A stretch of 64,000 bases of DNA from Pantoea sp. Cy-639 (GTDB lineage: Bacteria > Pseudomonadota > Gammaproteobacteria > Pseudomonadales > Pseudomonadaceae). Below are positions 18,031 through 26,569 of this stretch, one piece after another; within the stretch, counting starts at the first letter, position 1, and every line of letters begins with the position of its first letter. A program made the position numbers and the translations under genes. The notes under the pieces are model-generated. The model ran no database searches. It was not told the DNA's origin and saw only the letters and a program-made list of their open reading frames with translations. Where the stretch lies: positions 124,001 through 188,000 of the forward strand of contig NZ_VWXI01000011.1 of assembly GCF_011752525.1 (NCBI RefSeq). Reading direction: 5' to 3'.

Positions 18031-18429
18031 TCACTCCTCTGGCGATTTCGCCAGTAGCCGGTCGGCGACCTTGAACGCCTCTTCCTGGGTGTCCACCACG
18101 AACAGCGGATACCCCCAGAACGCCTCGAACTTCGGGGCGAACGCACGCAGGAACGCCTGCTTGCCGGCATCGGGCTCGACATTGATCTGGCCTTTGACGA
18201 ACGCGCGCAGCGCGGCCTTGTGCCGTTTCATCCACAGTGACAGCTGCTTGCGCCCCTCATGGGCGTCTTCGCGTTCCTCGCGCTGGGCGCTGTCCGCATC
18301 CAGCAGCACGAACGGTTCCGCGCGGGCCAGCAGTGCTTCGAAAGCGGTGAAGCCTTCGTCGCGAGTGTCGATGGCGGCGGTGCCGATCTTCATCCAGACC
18401 AGCGGGAAATAGGCGGTGTGCAAGAGCAT
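18031..18429 (-). CDS. Conserved hypothetical protein, first gene of the ABM pair
   Basis: A 132-residue soluble protein not securely recognised. It starts MLLHTAYFPLVWMKIGTAAI after an AGGAGG Shine-Dalgarno, has an acidic/basic middle (LLDADSAQREEREDAHEGRK), then LWMKRHKAALRAFVKG and a C-terminal FWGYPLFVVDTQEEAFKVAD. The alternating strand-helix pattern resembles a family of small proteins with a STAS/SpoIIAA-like look, but this is only an impression. It is co-transcribed with the ABM-like gene and divergent from the AraC regulator at 18556, which probably controls both. Confidence 0.7.
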   Translation of the reverse strand: MLLHTAYFPLVWMKIGTAAIDTRDEGFTAFEALLARAEPFVLLDADSAQREEREDAHEGRKQLSLWMKRHKAALRAFVKGQINVEPDAGKQAFLRAFAPKFEAFWGYPLFVVDTQEEAFKVADRLLAKSPEE

Positions 18430-18555
18430 CTGGTTCGTCCTCCTGAAAACAAGGCGTCGGCGACGCAGTTGCACGATAACCACGGCAGCGCTGGACGTCA
18501 TTGCGCAATCTTGTCATTGTATTTTTCATTTCAGCCAAAGGCCTGGACATCCGCC

Positions 18556-19395
18556 ATGCAGCCCGGCAACGCAGCGCATTCCCCACGCACGTGGGATATC
18601 GACGGCATGGCCCGGCAGGTCATCGCCCTCAACGCTTCCTCGGTCGGCAAGGACTGGGAGCACGCCCCCCATCGCCATCGCAAGGCCCAGCTGATCTATT
18701 CGGTGCGTGGGATCATCAACTGCGAGGTCGACACCGGCCTTTGGATCGTGCCGCCGCAGTGCGCGTTGTGGATCCCGGGCGACCTGCTGCACTCGGTTCG
18801 CGGCTCGGGGGAGACCGAATGCTACTGCCTGTTCGTCGAGCCGGACGCGCTGCAGGGCCTGCCGGCGGTGTGCTGCACCCTGGCAGTGTCACCCCTGCTG
18901 CGCGAATTGCTGCTCAAGGCCAGTGGGTTCGAGACGCTGTACGCCGAGCAGGGCCCGCAGGCGCGCTTGATCGCCACCTTGCTCGATGAGTTGTGCCAGG
19001 CTCCGGTCGAGGACTTGCACCTGCCGATGCCTGCTGACCGTCGACTGCGCCAACTGACGCAAGCGCTGCTGGCCGACCCGGCCAGCAAGACGCCGAGTGG
19101 CGAATGGGCTCGGCACATCGGCATGAGCGAGCGCAGCATGAGCCGGCTGCTGCTGCAGGAGCTGGGCATGAGTTTTGGTCGTTGGCGGCGCCAGTTGCAT
19201 GTGATCCTCTCGCTGCAACGCCTGGCCAGGGGCCAGAGCGTGCAGGCTGTGGCGCTGGAGCTGGGTTATGAGAGCGCCAGCGGCTTCGTCACCATGTTCC
19301 GCAAGGCGATGGGCAAGCCGCCGGCGCGTTACCTGCTGGAGCGCGCTGCCGGCGGGGAAGGCGAGGCGGGGCGCGGCATCCTGCTTGCGCCCTGA
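18556..19395 (+). CDS. AraC-family transcriptional regulator (cupin N-terminus)
   Basis: A 279-residue regulator. The N-terminal half has the cupin pattern HAPHRHRKAQLIYSVRG, VPPQCALWIPGDLLHSV and CYCLFVEPDAL. The C-terminal half has two AraC HTH motifs: WARHIGMSERSMSRLLLQEL and VQAVALELGYESASGFVTMF, ending RKAMGKPPARYL. The start at 18556 is the ATG before QPGNAAHSPRTW; the longer frame upstream overlaps the divergent gene. It is divergent from the hypothetical/ABM operon, which is its likeliest target. Confidence 0.9.
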   Translation: MQPGNAAHSPRTWDIDGMARQVIALNASSVGKDWEHAPHRHRKAQLIYSVRGIINCEVDTGLWIVPPQCALWIPGDLLHSVRGSGETECYCLFVEPDALQGLPAVCCTLAVSPLLRELLLKASGFETLYAEQGPQARLIATLLDELCQAPVEDLHLPMPADRRLRQLTQALLADPASKTPSGEWARHIGMSERSMSRLLLQELGMSFGRWRRQLHVILSLQRLARGQSVQAVALELGYESASGFVTMFRKAMGKPPARYLLERAAGGEGEAGRGILLAP

Positions 19396-19460
19396 GGCGC
19401 TGACCGGTCGTCGCGCGCCATTGCCCGTGATCACCGCTCAGCCTAGGGCTGCTTTACAGC

Positions 19461-19500
19461 GAATTATTCGCTGCCAATAATTATTGCTCACCAATAATTC
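19461..19500. promoter_or_regulatory. AT-rich nested dyads upstream of the AAA+ ATPase gene
   Basis: GAATTATT (19461-19468) and AATAATTC (19493-19500) form a perfect inverted repeat around a second palindrome, CAATAATTATTG (19475-19486). The half-site AATAATT/AATTATT therefore occurs repeatedly within 40 bases, directly before the ATPase gene. It looks like a multi-site operator and/or promoter and contrasts sharply with the GC-rich surroundings. Confidence 0.55.
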
Positions 19501-19511
19501 AGGATAAACCG

Positions 19512-20675
19512 ATGGCCGATATCTTCCTACGCCCCGAACTGGCGGCCGACATGGCCAGGCAACTGCTGGAGCCCTCCGCGCTGGATATCGGCCTGCGCTC
19601 GGGGTTGTTCCTGTCTGGCCTGCGGCGCACAGGCAAGACCACTTTCCTCAGGAACGACCTGATCCCCGCGCTGGAAGCCAAGGGCGCGCTGGTGATCTAC
19701 GTCGACCTGTGGAGCGATACCCAGACCAGCCCGGTGACGCTGGTGCTCGCTGCCGTGCGCAAGGCCTTGCACGACCTGCAGACGCCGACCTCGTCGTTCA
19801 TGCAACGCCTGCGGACCTTGCGTGGTGCCGAGGTGGAGCTGGTCGGCTTCAAGTTCGGCTTCAGTGTCGACACCCTGGGCGAGGCGGGCGGCGTGACGCT
19901 GGCCCAGGCCCTGGGCGAAGTGGTGGACCAGGCCAAGGCCAATGTGGTGCTGATCGTCGATGAAGTGCAGCACGCCATCACCACCGAGGACGGGCAGCAG
20001 ATGATGCTGGCCCTGAAGGCCGCGCGCGATGCCATCAACCCGCGGCCAGCCCCTGGCGGGCACTTCCTGTTCATCGGCACCGGCTCGCACCGGGCAATGG
20101 TCAACGAGCTGACCGCCCGGCGTAACCAGGCATTCGCCGGCGCGACCAACGTGGCCTATCCGGTGCTGGGCGAGGACTATGTCGCCTTCTGGCTCGACCG
20201 GCTGGCGGCCGACGGCCTGGACAACCTGCCTTCGCTGGCAGTGGCGAGCGAGGCGTTCAAGACCCTGGGCAGCCGGCCCGAGGAGTTCATCCGTGCCCTG
20301 CGTCAGTTGGTGCACTCGCCGAGCCTCGCCTCTGGCGCCGACGTGGTGCTGCCGGTGATCGCGGCCACGCTGCGCTCGGCGGCAGCGGACCTGGAGCTGA
20401 TGAAGGTCGAGGAACTGGGCGTGCTGGCCCAGGCCATCTTCGCCCGTATCGCTTCGGTGGATGGCGAAACCCGCGGGGTGTTTTCCAACGAGGCGGCGGG
20501 GGCGTACTCGGCGTTCATCGGGCGTGAGGTGCGGGTGGAGGAGATACAGCCGGTGGTCAATGACCTGTTGGCGGCCAATCTCGTCATTCGCCGGGGGCAT
20601 GGGCTGTATGGGGTGACCGACCCGTTCGTGCAGGAGATCTGGCGCGAGCGCCAGGCGATGCTGGGCGGGCGTTGA
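19512..20675 (+). CDS. Orphan AAA+ ATPase
   Basis: A 387-residue P-loop ATPase of the AAA/STAND-like archaeal-ATPase type. Walker A is GLRRTGKTT (residues 36-44), Walker B is VVLIVDEVQHA with Asp150-Glu151, and a sensor-like FIGTGSHRAMVNELT follows. The C-terminal part (about 240-387) is helical, then has a winged-helix-like stretch (LLAANLVIRRGHGLYGVTDPFVQEIW). No partner enzyme, transposase or immunity gene adjoins it. It starts 11 bases after an AT-rich repeat cluster. The biological role is unknown; ATPases of this shape occur in defence, partition and mobile-element contexts, none of which is shown here. Confidence 0.85.
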   Translation: MADIFLRPELAADMARQLLEPSALDIGLRSGLFLSGLRRTGKTTFLRNDLIPALEAKGALVIYVDLWSDTQTSPVTLVLAAVRKALHDLQTPTSSFMQRLRTLRGAEVELVGFKFGFSVDTLGEAGGVTLAQALGEVVDQAKANVVLIVDEVQHAITTEDGQQMMLALKAARDAINPRPAPGGHFLFIGTGSHRAMVNELTARRNQAFAGATNVAYPVLGEDYVAFWLDRLAADGLDNLPSLAVASEAFKTLGSRPEEFIRALRQLVHSPSLASGADVVLPVIAATLRSAAADLELMKVEELGVLAQAIFARIASVDGETRGVFSNEAAGAYSAFIGREVRVEEIQPVVNDLLAANLVIRRGHGLYGVTDPFVQEIWRERQAMLGGR

Positions 20676-20689
20676 GCCCGCACTCGGCT

Positions 20690-21481
20690 TCAACTGGTCA
20701 CGAGTGCTTCTTGTCGCGGCATGAAGAACAGGGCAAACAATTCGGATTGCGACTTGATGTTCAGCTTGGCGTAGAGATTGCGGCGGTGGACTTTCACCGT
20801 CTCGGTCGAAAGAGCGAGCTTGCCGGCGATTTCCTTGTTGGAAAAACCGCTGAGCAGCAGCGTGAGTACATCGCTTTCGCGCGTGGTGATCTGGGTGCCC
20901 AGCTGGGCGATGGTTTCCTGCCACGAGGGCGGCTCGGCGAGGTTCCTGCCGACGTCGGTCTCGAACTGCATGCGTTGGTGCATCAGGGCCGTGACCCAGG
21001 GCTTGATGATGTCCAGCAGGGTGATCTGCTCCGGGGTGAAACGTAACTTGCTGCCAACCGAAACGCACAATGTCCGGTCCGCGTCGAGCTGGACGTTGTA
21101 CTGTGCTTCGTCCGCAGAAATGTACTGGGCAAAATACTGGTGGTAGTACTCGGTATTGACGAAGTATTCCGGGGCGATATCCGCCAGATGAAAGAAGCCA
21201 CTCTGCGGGTTTTCCCGATTGGCGATATAGAACGGATCCAGCAGGTACAGGCCTTTTACATAGCGGTGAATGAACGCATCGACCTCTTCGGCATCCGCGA
21301 CTTCGGGCAAGCTCACCACTTCCACTTGTTGATGGCCGAATACCAGAACCACCCAGTTGTCGATCTGCACGTATTCGTTCAGAACCCGGATCAATGAACT
21401 CCAGAATGCCGGACGGTCCAGCTGCATGATCAGCTTTCCGATCGAGCGGTGCCACGCCAGGCCATGCAGGTCGAACGGCAT
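20690..21481 (-). CDS. LuxR-family transcriptional regulator
   Basis: A 263-residue regulator. The C-terminal LuxR helix-turn-helix is clear: TTRESDVLTLLLSGFSNKEI, AGKLALSTETVKVHRRNLYA and KLNIKSQSELFALFF. The N-terminal 190 residues (for example VLNEYVQIDNWVVLVFG and YLLDPFYIANR) look like a ligand-sensing domain, without the conserved residues I would expect of an acyl-homoserine-lactone pocket. It is divergent from an orphan polyamine-type binding protein, with a 138-base shared region. It probably regulates that gene, itself or both. Confidence 0.9.
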   Translation of the reverse strand: MPFDLHGLAWHRSIGKLIMQLDRPAFWSSLIRVLNEYVQIDNWVVLVFGHQQVEVVSLPEVADAEEVDAFIHRYVKGLYLLDPFYIANRENPQSGFFHLADIAPEYFVNTEYYHQYFAQYISADEAQYNVQLDADRTLCVSVGSKLRFTPEQITLLDIIKPWVTALMHQRMQFETDVGRNLAEPPSWQETIAQLGTQITTRESDVLTLLLSGFSNKEIAGKLALSTETVKVHRRNLYAKLNIKSQSELFALFFMPRQEALVTS

Positions 21482-21518
21482 TTTCTACCCCTTTTGGGTT
21501 AGGAATACGCAGGACAAA

Positions 21519-21545
21519 GGTAAGTATTCGTAGGTATTTACTACC
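21519..21545. promoter_or_regulatory. Imperfect inverted repeat in the LuxR/binding-protein intergenic region
   Basis: GTAAGTATTCGTAGGTATTTAC, extended by GG and TACC at the sides, is an imperfect dyad (GTAAxTA...TAxTTAC) near the centre of the divergent region. It is a candidate LuxR-type operator. The rest of the 138-base gap shows a Shine-Dalgarno (AAGGA) for the plus-strand gene and nothing else clear. Confidence 0.4.
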
Positions 21546-21619
21546 CGGACATGCCCGGTATAGTCGCTGTCTGGGTCCAGGAGGGGCCCGACGGTATATC
21601 GTTTGGATAAGGATGTTGC

Positions 21620-22723
21620 ATGAGAACGTTGTGTTTGCGAACCCTTTTTTCGGCTTCGCTTCTGTGTGCTGCCATCAGCACGCCAACCCTTGCCGCACAG
21701 CCCGGCATGCACTTGTACAACTGGTTCGGCTTGCTCGCGCCGGAGACTCCCAAGGCGTTCGAGCAGGAAACCGGCACCCGGGTGCACATGGATGCGTTCG
21801 ACAGCGCCGATATCATGCAGAGCAAGGTCATGGCCGGACGCACCGGCTATGACGTAGTGGTGGCGACCTCCAATGTACTGCCCAGCCTGATCCAGGCCGG
21901 CGTGCTGCAGCCGCTGGACCGCGAGCAACTGGGCAACCTGTCGCATATCGACCCCGCCATCCTGGCCCAGCTCGCGGTCAACGATCCCGGCAACCGCTAT
22001 GCCGTGCCTTACCTGTGGGGCACCACTGGCATCGGCTACGATGTCGACAAGGTCCGCGCGGCCCTGGGCGACCAGGCGCCGGTGAACAGCTGGGACCTGA
22101 TCTTCAAGGAAGAGAACATCAGCAAGTTGAAGTCGTGCGGCGTGGCGATGCTGGACTCACCCAGCGAGATCGTCTCGATCGCCCTCAACTACCTGGGGCT
22201 GCCCAGCAACAGCAGCAACCCGGCGGACTACCAGAAGGCGCAAGACCTGTTGATGAAGATCCGTCCGTACGTGCTGTATTTCGATTCTTCGCGCATCGAC
22301 GCCGACCTGGCCGATGGCAACATCTGTGCCGTGGTGGGTTGGGCCAACGGCGCCTTGGCCGCACAGGCCATCAACGAGAAGAACAACACCGGGCGCAACA
22401 TCACCTACAGTCTGCCGCGCGAAGGCGCGCTGGTCTGGTCGGAGAACCTGGTGCTGCTCAAGGACGCGCCGCACCCGAAGGAAGGCATGGCGTTCATCAA
22501 CTACATGATGCGCCCGGAGGTGATCGCCAAGACCTCCAACCACACGCTGTACCCCAACGCCAACAAGGACGCCACCGCGTTCGTCGAACAGGCGCTGCGG
22601 GACAATCCGTGGATCTACCCCGACCAGCAGACGGTCGCCACGCTGATACCGCTCGAGCCTTTGCCCTTGAAGCTCGAGCGGATCCGCACGCGGGTCTGGA
22701 CCAAGGTGAAGAGCGGGGTGTGA
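21620..22723 (+). CDS. Periplasmic polyamine-type ABC substrate-binding protein (PotD/PotF/SpuD-like)
   Basis: A 367-residue exported protein with a Sec signal peptide (LRTLFSASLLCAAISTPTLA, cleavage near residue 26). The mature protein has family motifs LYNWFGLLAPE, YDVVVATSNVLPSLIQAGVL, VPYLWGTTGIGYDVDKV, WDLIFKEENISKL, GWANGALAAQAI and YPNANKDATAFV. These are typical of putrescine/spermidine binding proteins. No permease or ATPase gene is adjacent, so it either lends substrate to a transporter elsewhere or serves as a sensor input. The LuxR gene is divergent from it. A hairpin follows the stop. Confidence 0.9.
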   Translation: MRTLCLRTLFSASLLCAAISTPTLAAQPGMHLYNWFGLLAPETPKAFEQETGTRVHMDAFDSADIMQSKVMAGRTGYDVVVATSNVLPSLIQAGVLQPLDREQLGNLSHIDPAILAQLAVNDPGNRYAVPYLWGTTGIGYDVDKVRAALGDQAPVNSWDLIFKEENISKLKSCGVAMLDSPSEIVSIALNYLGLPSNSSNPADYQKAQDLLMKIRPYVLYFDSSRIDADLADGNICAVVGWANGALAAQAINEKNNTGRNITYSLPREGALVWSENLVLLKDAPHPKEGMAFINYMMRPEVIAKTSNHTLYPNANKDATAFVEQALRDNPWIYPDQQTVATLIPLEPLPLKLERIRTRVWTKVKSGV

Positions 22724-22738
22724 CCTGGCATGTCGCCC

Positions 22739-22760
22739 GCAGCCCGATGCAGCGGGCTGC
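22739..22760. terminator. Hairpin after the binding-protein gene
   Basis: GCAGCCCG at 22739-22746 pairs with CGGGCTGC at 22753-22760 around a 6-base loop, 16 bases past the stop. There is no T-run, so termination is likely but not certain. Confidence 0.5.
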
Positions 22761-22873
22761 CCGCCGGCCCAGGCCGCAAAGCAACACGATCGCCTCGAGG
22801 CGCCGGCTGCCGGCAGGAGCAGGCGATGGTCTCGTGTACCTCAGCCCTCTGTCATGCAGGAGGAGAACAGCGC

Positions 22874-23746
22874 ATGTTCAGCCCAGCCCATAAGACTCAC
22901 ATGAGCCTGACGATAGAAGGCATGGAGCATGGTTTTCAGGTGCTCGCCTATACCGGCGAGGAGATGGCCAACAAGCCTTACTTCTTCAACGTGGAGCTGG
23001 CCAGCGAGTGGCCGGAACGCGACCTGCAGCGTTTTTTCGATCGTGAGGCGTACTTCACCTTCGATGCGCGCGGCAATGGCATCCACGGACGGATCTACCA
23101 TATCGCGGCAAATGGCAAGGGCGCGCGCTCGACACGCTACAAGCTGGCCGTGGTGCCGCACTTGTCCTACTTGCGCCACCGTACCAACCGCAGGATCTAC
23201 CAACGGCTCTCGGTGCCCAGGATCGTGGCCCTGATACTGGAAGAGCATGGGATCGTGGGCGAGGCCTATCTTTTCGAACTGGGCTCGACCTACGCCGAGC
23301 GGGATTACTGCACGCAGTACGATGAAACGGACCTGCACTTCGTCCAGCGCTTGTGTGAAGAGGAGGGTATTCGCTTTTACTTCCGGCACAGTGCCCAAGG
23401 CCATGTGCTGGTGTTCGCCGATGGCCAGGCGGTGCTGCCGTGGGGCGTGCTCTATCGCCCGCCGGTGGTGCACAAGAAGCCCCTGGTGCCTGCGAGCCAG
23501 GCGGCCGTGGTGATTGCGGTGGAAAGCGGGGAGGGCCGGGGGGATCGACGCCTGGCGCGGGTAGAGGTCCAGTTCCCCTGGGACCCCGATGGCCGGTTCG
23601 ACGACAAGAGTCGTTGCTGGCTGCCGCTGGCGGCTGACTGGCCGAGTGCGATGCCTTGTCCAAAGGTGGGGATGGCTGTGGAGGTCACGTTCCTCGGACA
23701 CGACCCCGACCAGCCGGTGGTCAGCGCGAGCCTGGGCGGGCACTGA
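22874..23746 (+). CDS. Short VgrG-like type VI secretion spike protein
   Basis: A 290-residue protein that follows VgrG from its start (SPAHKTHMSLTIEGMEHGFQ) through the gp27-like part (TRYKLAVVPHLSYLRHRTNR; YDETDLHFVQRLCEEEGIRF). It then jumps to the gp5 OB-fold segment (VEVQFPWDPDGRFDDKSRCW and PKVGMAVEVTFLGHDPDQPV) and ends at once. Full VgrG proteins have about 600-700 residues, with more gp27-like sequence before the OB fold and a beta-helical needle after it. Both appear to be missing. AGGAG precedes ATG 22874. No Hcp, adaptor, effector or immunity gene adjoins. It could be a compact functional spike or the product of an in-frame deletion. Confidence 0.82.
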   Translation: MFSPAHKTHMSLTIEGMEHGFQVLAYTGEEMANKPYFFNVELASEWPERDLQRFFDREAYFTFDARGNGIHGRIYHIAANGKGARSTRYKLAVVPHLSYLRHRTNRRIYQRLSVPRIVALILEEHGIVGEAYLFELGSTYAERDYCTQYDETDLHFVQRLCEEEGIRFYFRHSAQGHVLVFADGQAVLPWGVLYRPPVVHKKPLVPASQAAVVIAVESGEGRGDRRLARVEVQFPWDPDGRFDDKSRCWLPLAADWPSAMPCPKVGMAVEVTFLGHDPDQPVVSASLGGH

Positions 23747-23820
23747 GCCTTCAGGCTTCGCTGGCAACGCATGGCTTGATCCGCCGCGCGTGCTCGCTCA
23801 GGGCCTGGCCATCCAAATCC

Positions 23821-23866
23821 CCTGCAGGAGCGACCTTGTGTCGCGACACAAGGTCGCTCCTGCAGG
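23821..23866. repeat. Perfect 46-base palindrome (REP type), probable terminator of the npp operon
   Basis: CCTGCAGGAGCGACCTTGTG followed by TCG is the exact reverse complement of the adjoining 23 bases, giving a loop-less perfect palindrome. It belongs to the same family as the kdpC-kdpD repeat. It lies 71 bases past the minus-strand nppD stop and 75 bases past the plus-strand VgrG stop. Confidence 0.85.
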
Positions 23867-23936
23867 CCTCGCGTTTAACTGAAGATCAATGCTTCATCCT
23901 ATCCCTTCAATTCAGTTGAACAGTGGGAACAGCGCT

Positions 23937-25547
23937 TCAGGCAACCGATGTCGTGCCCAAAAACGCCGCCTCCAACAACTGCCGCGTATATCCATGCTTG
24001 GGCTTATGGAAGATAGCTTCAGCATCCCCCTGTTCCACCACCTGCCCATGCTTGATCACCATCAACTGATGACTCAACGCCTTGACCACCGCCAGGTCAT
24101 GGCTGATGAACAGATAAGTCAGGTTGTACTTGACCTGCAAATTCCGCAGTAACTCAACCACCTGCCGCTGCACCGTCCGATCCAGCGCAGAGGTCGGCTC
24201 ATCCAGCAGAATCAACGCCGGCTTCAACACCAACGCCCGAGCAATCGCAATCCGTTGGCGCTGCCCACCAGAAAACTCATGGGGGTAGCGATGCCGCGTC
24301 CGGGGATCCAGCCCCACTTCCTCCAACGCCGCGATAATCGCCGCTTCCTGCTCGGCCGGCGTGCCGATCTTGTGAATCCGTAACCCCTCGCCAACGATAT
24401 CCGCCACGCACATGCGCGGGCTCAGGCTGCCAAAGGGGTCCTGAAACACCACCTGCATCTCCCGCCGCAGCGGCCGTACTTCCTTCTGGTTCAGCCCTTC
24501 CAGATTCTGTCCGTGGAAGCGAATCCCACCCTGGCTGGAAATCAACCGCAAGATGGCCAACCCCAAGGTGGACTTGCCCGACCCACTCTCGCCAACGATG
24601 CCCAGCGTCTGCCCCTGGGGCAGGCTGAAGTTCACCCCGTCCACGGCCTTCACATGGTCCACGGTCCGGCGCAGCAGCCCCTTCTTGATCGGGAACCACA
24701 CCTTCAGGTCCTTCACTTCCAGCAATGGCGCGCCTTCGGCATTCGCGGCAGGCGCCCCGCTGGGCTCGGCGTTGATCAGCATCTGCGTATACGGATGCTG
24801 CGGCTGGCCGAACAGCGTGGCGCAATCGGCCTGCTCGACGATCTTGCCGCATTGCATCACGCACACGCGGTGGGCAATGCGGCGCACCAGGTTGAGGTCG
24901 TGGCTGATCAGCAGCAAGGCCATCCCCAAGCGCGCCTGCAGTTCCCTGAGCAGGTCGAGAATCTTCAGTTGCACGGTCACGTCGAGTGCGGTGGTGGGTT
25001 CGTCGGCGATCAGCAGTTCGGGCTCGTTGGCCAGGGCCATGGCGATCATTACCCGCTGGCGCTGACCACCGGACAACTCATGAGGCAGGGCCTTCAAGCG
25101 TTTCCTGGGCTCGGGAATGCCGACCAGTTCCAGCAGCTCCAGCGTGCGCGCGGTGGCCGCCTTGCCGGTCAGGCCCTTGTGCAGCAACAGGATCTCGTTG
25201 ATCTGCTTCTCGATGCTGTGCAGCGGGTTCAGCGAGGTCATCGGCTCCTGGAAGATCATCGCGATGCGGTCGCCGCGAATTCGCTGCATGGGTTTCTCGC
25301 CCAGGTGCAGCAGGTCCTTGCCGTCGTACTGGATCGTGCCGGAAGGATGCTGCGCCAGCGGGTAGGGCAGCAGGCGCAGGATCGAGTGGGCGGTCACCGA
25401 CTTGCCCGAGCCGCTTTCGCCGACCAGGGCCAGGGTTTCGCCCTTGCGGATGTCGAAGCTGATGCCGTCGACCACGCGGTTGACCTGTTCGCCGGTGACG
25501 AACTCCACCGCCAGGTCGCGGACTTCGATCAGGGTGTCTTGGCGCAT
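23937..25547 (-). CDS. nppD: Peptide ABC transporter, fused double ATPase (YejF/NppD type)
   Basis: A 536-residue protein with two complete ABC ATPase domains in tandem. Domain 1 has Walker A GESGSGKS (residues 43-50), signature LSGGQRQRV and Walker [13 protein letters not shown]. Domain 2, from about residue 275, has [17 protein letters not shown] and [12 protein letters not shown]. It powers import of oligopeptides or peptide-like compounds through the NppBC permease. The family includes E. coli YejF (microcin C uptake) and NppD of P. aeruginosa (peptidyl-nucleoside antibiotics). One base separates it from nppC. It is the last gene of the operon. Confidence 0.93.
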   Translation of the reverse strand: MRQDTLIEVRDLAVEFVTGEQVNRVVDGISFDIRKGETLALVGESGSGKSVTAHSILRLLPYPLAQHPSGTIQYDGKDLLHLGEKPMQRIRGDRIAMIFQEPMTSLNPLHSIEKQINEILLLHKGLTGKAATARTLELLELVGIPEPRKRLKALPHELSGGQRQRVMIAMALANEPELLIADEPTTALDVTVQLKILDLLRELQARLGMALLLISHDLNLVRRIAHRVCVMQCGKIVEQADCATLFGQPQHPYTQMLINAEPSGAPAANAEGAPLLEVKDLKVWFPIKKGLLRRTVDHVKAVDGVNFSLPQGQTLGIVGESGSGKSTLGLAILRLISSQGGIRFHGQNLEGLNQKEVRPLRREMQVVFQDPFGSLSPRMCVADIVGEGLRIHKIGTPAEQEAAIIAALEEVGLDPRTRHRYPHEFSGGQRQRIAIARALVLKPALILLDEPTSALDRTVQRQVVELLRNLQVKYNLTYLFISHDLAVVKALSHQLMVIKHGQVVEQGDAEAIFHKPKHGYTRQLLEAAFLGTTSVA

Positions 25548-25548
25548 G

Positions 25549-26568
25549 TCATTTCCTCGGGTCGAAGGCGTCGCGGGCGGATTCGCCGATGAATACCAGC
25601 AGGCTCAGCATCACCGCCAGCACGGCGAAGGCGCTGATGCCCAGCCACGGGGCTTGCAGGTTGGACTTGCCCTGGGCCACCAGCTCGCCCAGCGAGGGGG
25701 AGCCTGCGGGCAGGCCGAAGCCGAGGAAGTCCAGGGCGGTGAGGGTGCCGATGGCGCCGGTGAGGATGAACGGCATGAAGGTCATGGTCGAGATCATCGC
25801 GTTGGGCAGGATATGCCGGAACATGATCGGGCCGTTGCGCATCCCCAGGGCGCGGGCGGCGCGGACGTACTCCAGATTGCGCCCGCGCAGGAACTCGGCG
25901 CGCACCACGTCCACCAGGCTCATCCACGAGAACAGCAGCATGATGCCCAGCAGCCACCAGAAGTTGGGCTGCACGAAGCTGGCGAGGATGATCAGCAGGT
26001 ACAGCACCGGCAGGCCGGACCAGATCTCCAGGAGGCGCTGGCCGACGAGGTCGACCCAGCCGCCGTAGAAGCCCTGCAAGGCCCCGGCGATCACGCCGAT
26101 GATCGAGCTGGCGATGGTCAGGGTCAGGGCGAACAGCACCGAGATGCGGAAACCGTAGATCACCCGGGCCAGCACGTCGCGGCCCTGGTCGTCGGTACCC
26201 AGCAGGTTGTCGGTCGAGGGCGGCGCGGGAGCAGGGACTTTCAGGTCGTAGTTGATGCTCTGGTAGCTGTAGGGGATCGGCGCCCAAAGCACGAAGGCGT
26301 CCTTCCTGGCCAGCAGTTCGCGGATGTACGGGCTCTTGTAGTTGGCCTCCAGCGGGAATTCGCCGCCGAAGGTGGTCTCCGGGTAGCGTTTGAACGCCGG
26401 GAAGTACCACTGGCCGTCGTAGCGCACGGCAATCGGCTTGTCGTTGGCGATGAACTCGGCGCCCAGGCTCAGGGTGAACAGCACCAGGAAGATCCACAGC
26501 GACCACCAGCCGCGGCGGTTGGCCTTGAAGCGCTCGAAACGCCGGCGATTGAGAGGGGAGAGGGCCAT
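25549..26568 (-). CDS. nppC: Peptide ABC transporter permease (YejE/NppC type)
   Basis: A 339-residue inner-membrane permease. The N-terminal RRRFERFKANRRGWWSLWIF precedes the first helix. A long periplasmic loop follows with LLGTDDQGRDVLARVIYGFR, a signature of DppC/OppC/YejE permeases. The EAA-type cytoplasmic loop reads YVRAARALGMRNGPIMFRHI. The C-terminal helices end LAVMLSLLVFIGESARDAFD. It forms the translocation channel with NppB. Its ATG lies 1 base past the nppB stop. Confidence 0.93.
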   Translation of the reverse strand: MALSPLNRRRFERFKANRRGWWSLWIFLVLFTLSLGAEFIANDKPIAVRYDGQWYFPAFKRYPETTFGGEFPLEANYKSPYIRELLARKDAFVLWAPIPYSYQSINYDLKVPAPAPPSTDNLLGTDDQGRDVLARVIYGFRISVLFALTLTIASSIIGVIAGALQGFYGGWVDLVGQRLLEIWSGLPVLYLLIILASFVQPNFWWLLGIMLLFSWMSLVDVVRAEFLRGRNLEYVRAARALGMRNGPIMFRHILPNAMISTMTFMPFILTGAIGTLTALDFLGFGLPAGSPSLGELVAQGKSNLQAPWLGISAFAVLAVMLSLLVFIGESARDAFDPRK

Positions 26569-26569
26569 G

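Noticed and set aside
15008..23746. Whole accessory patch as a single genomic island
   Set aside because: No integrase, tRNA boundary, direct repeats or clear composition break was found; the genes look like separate accessory additions.
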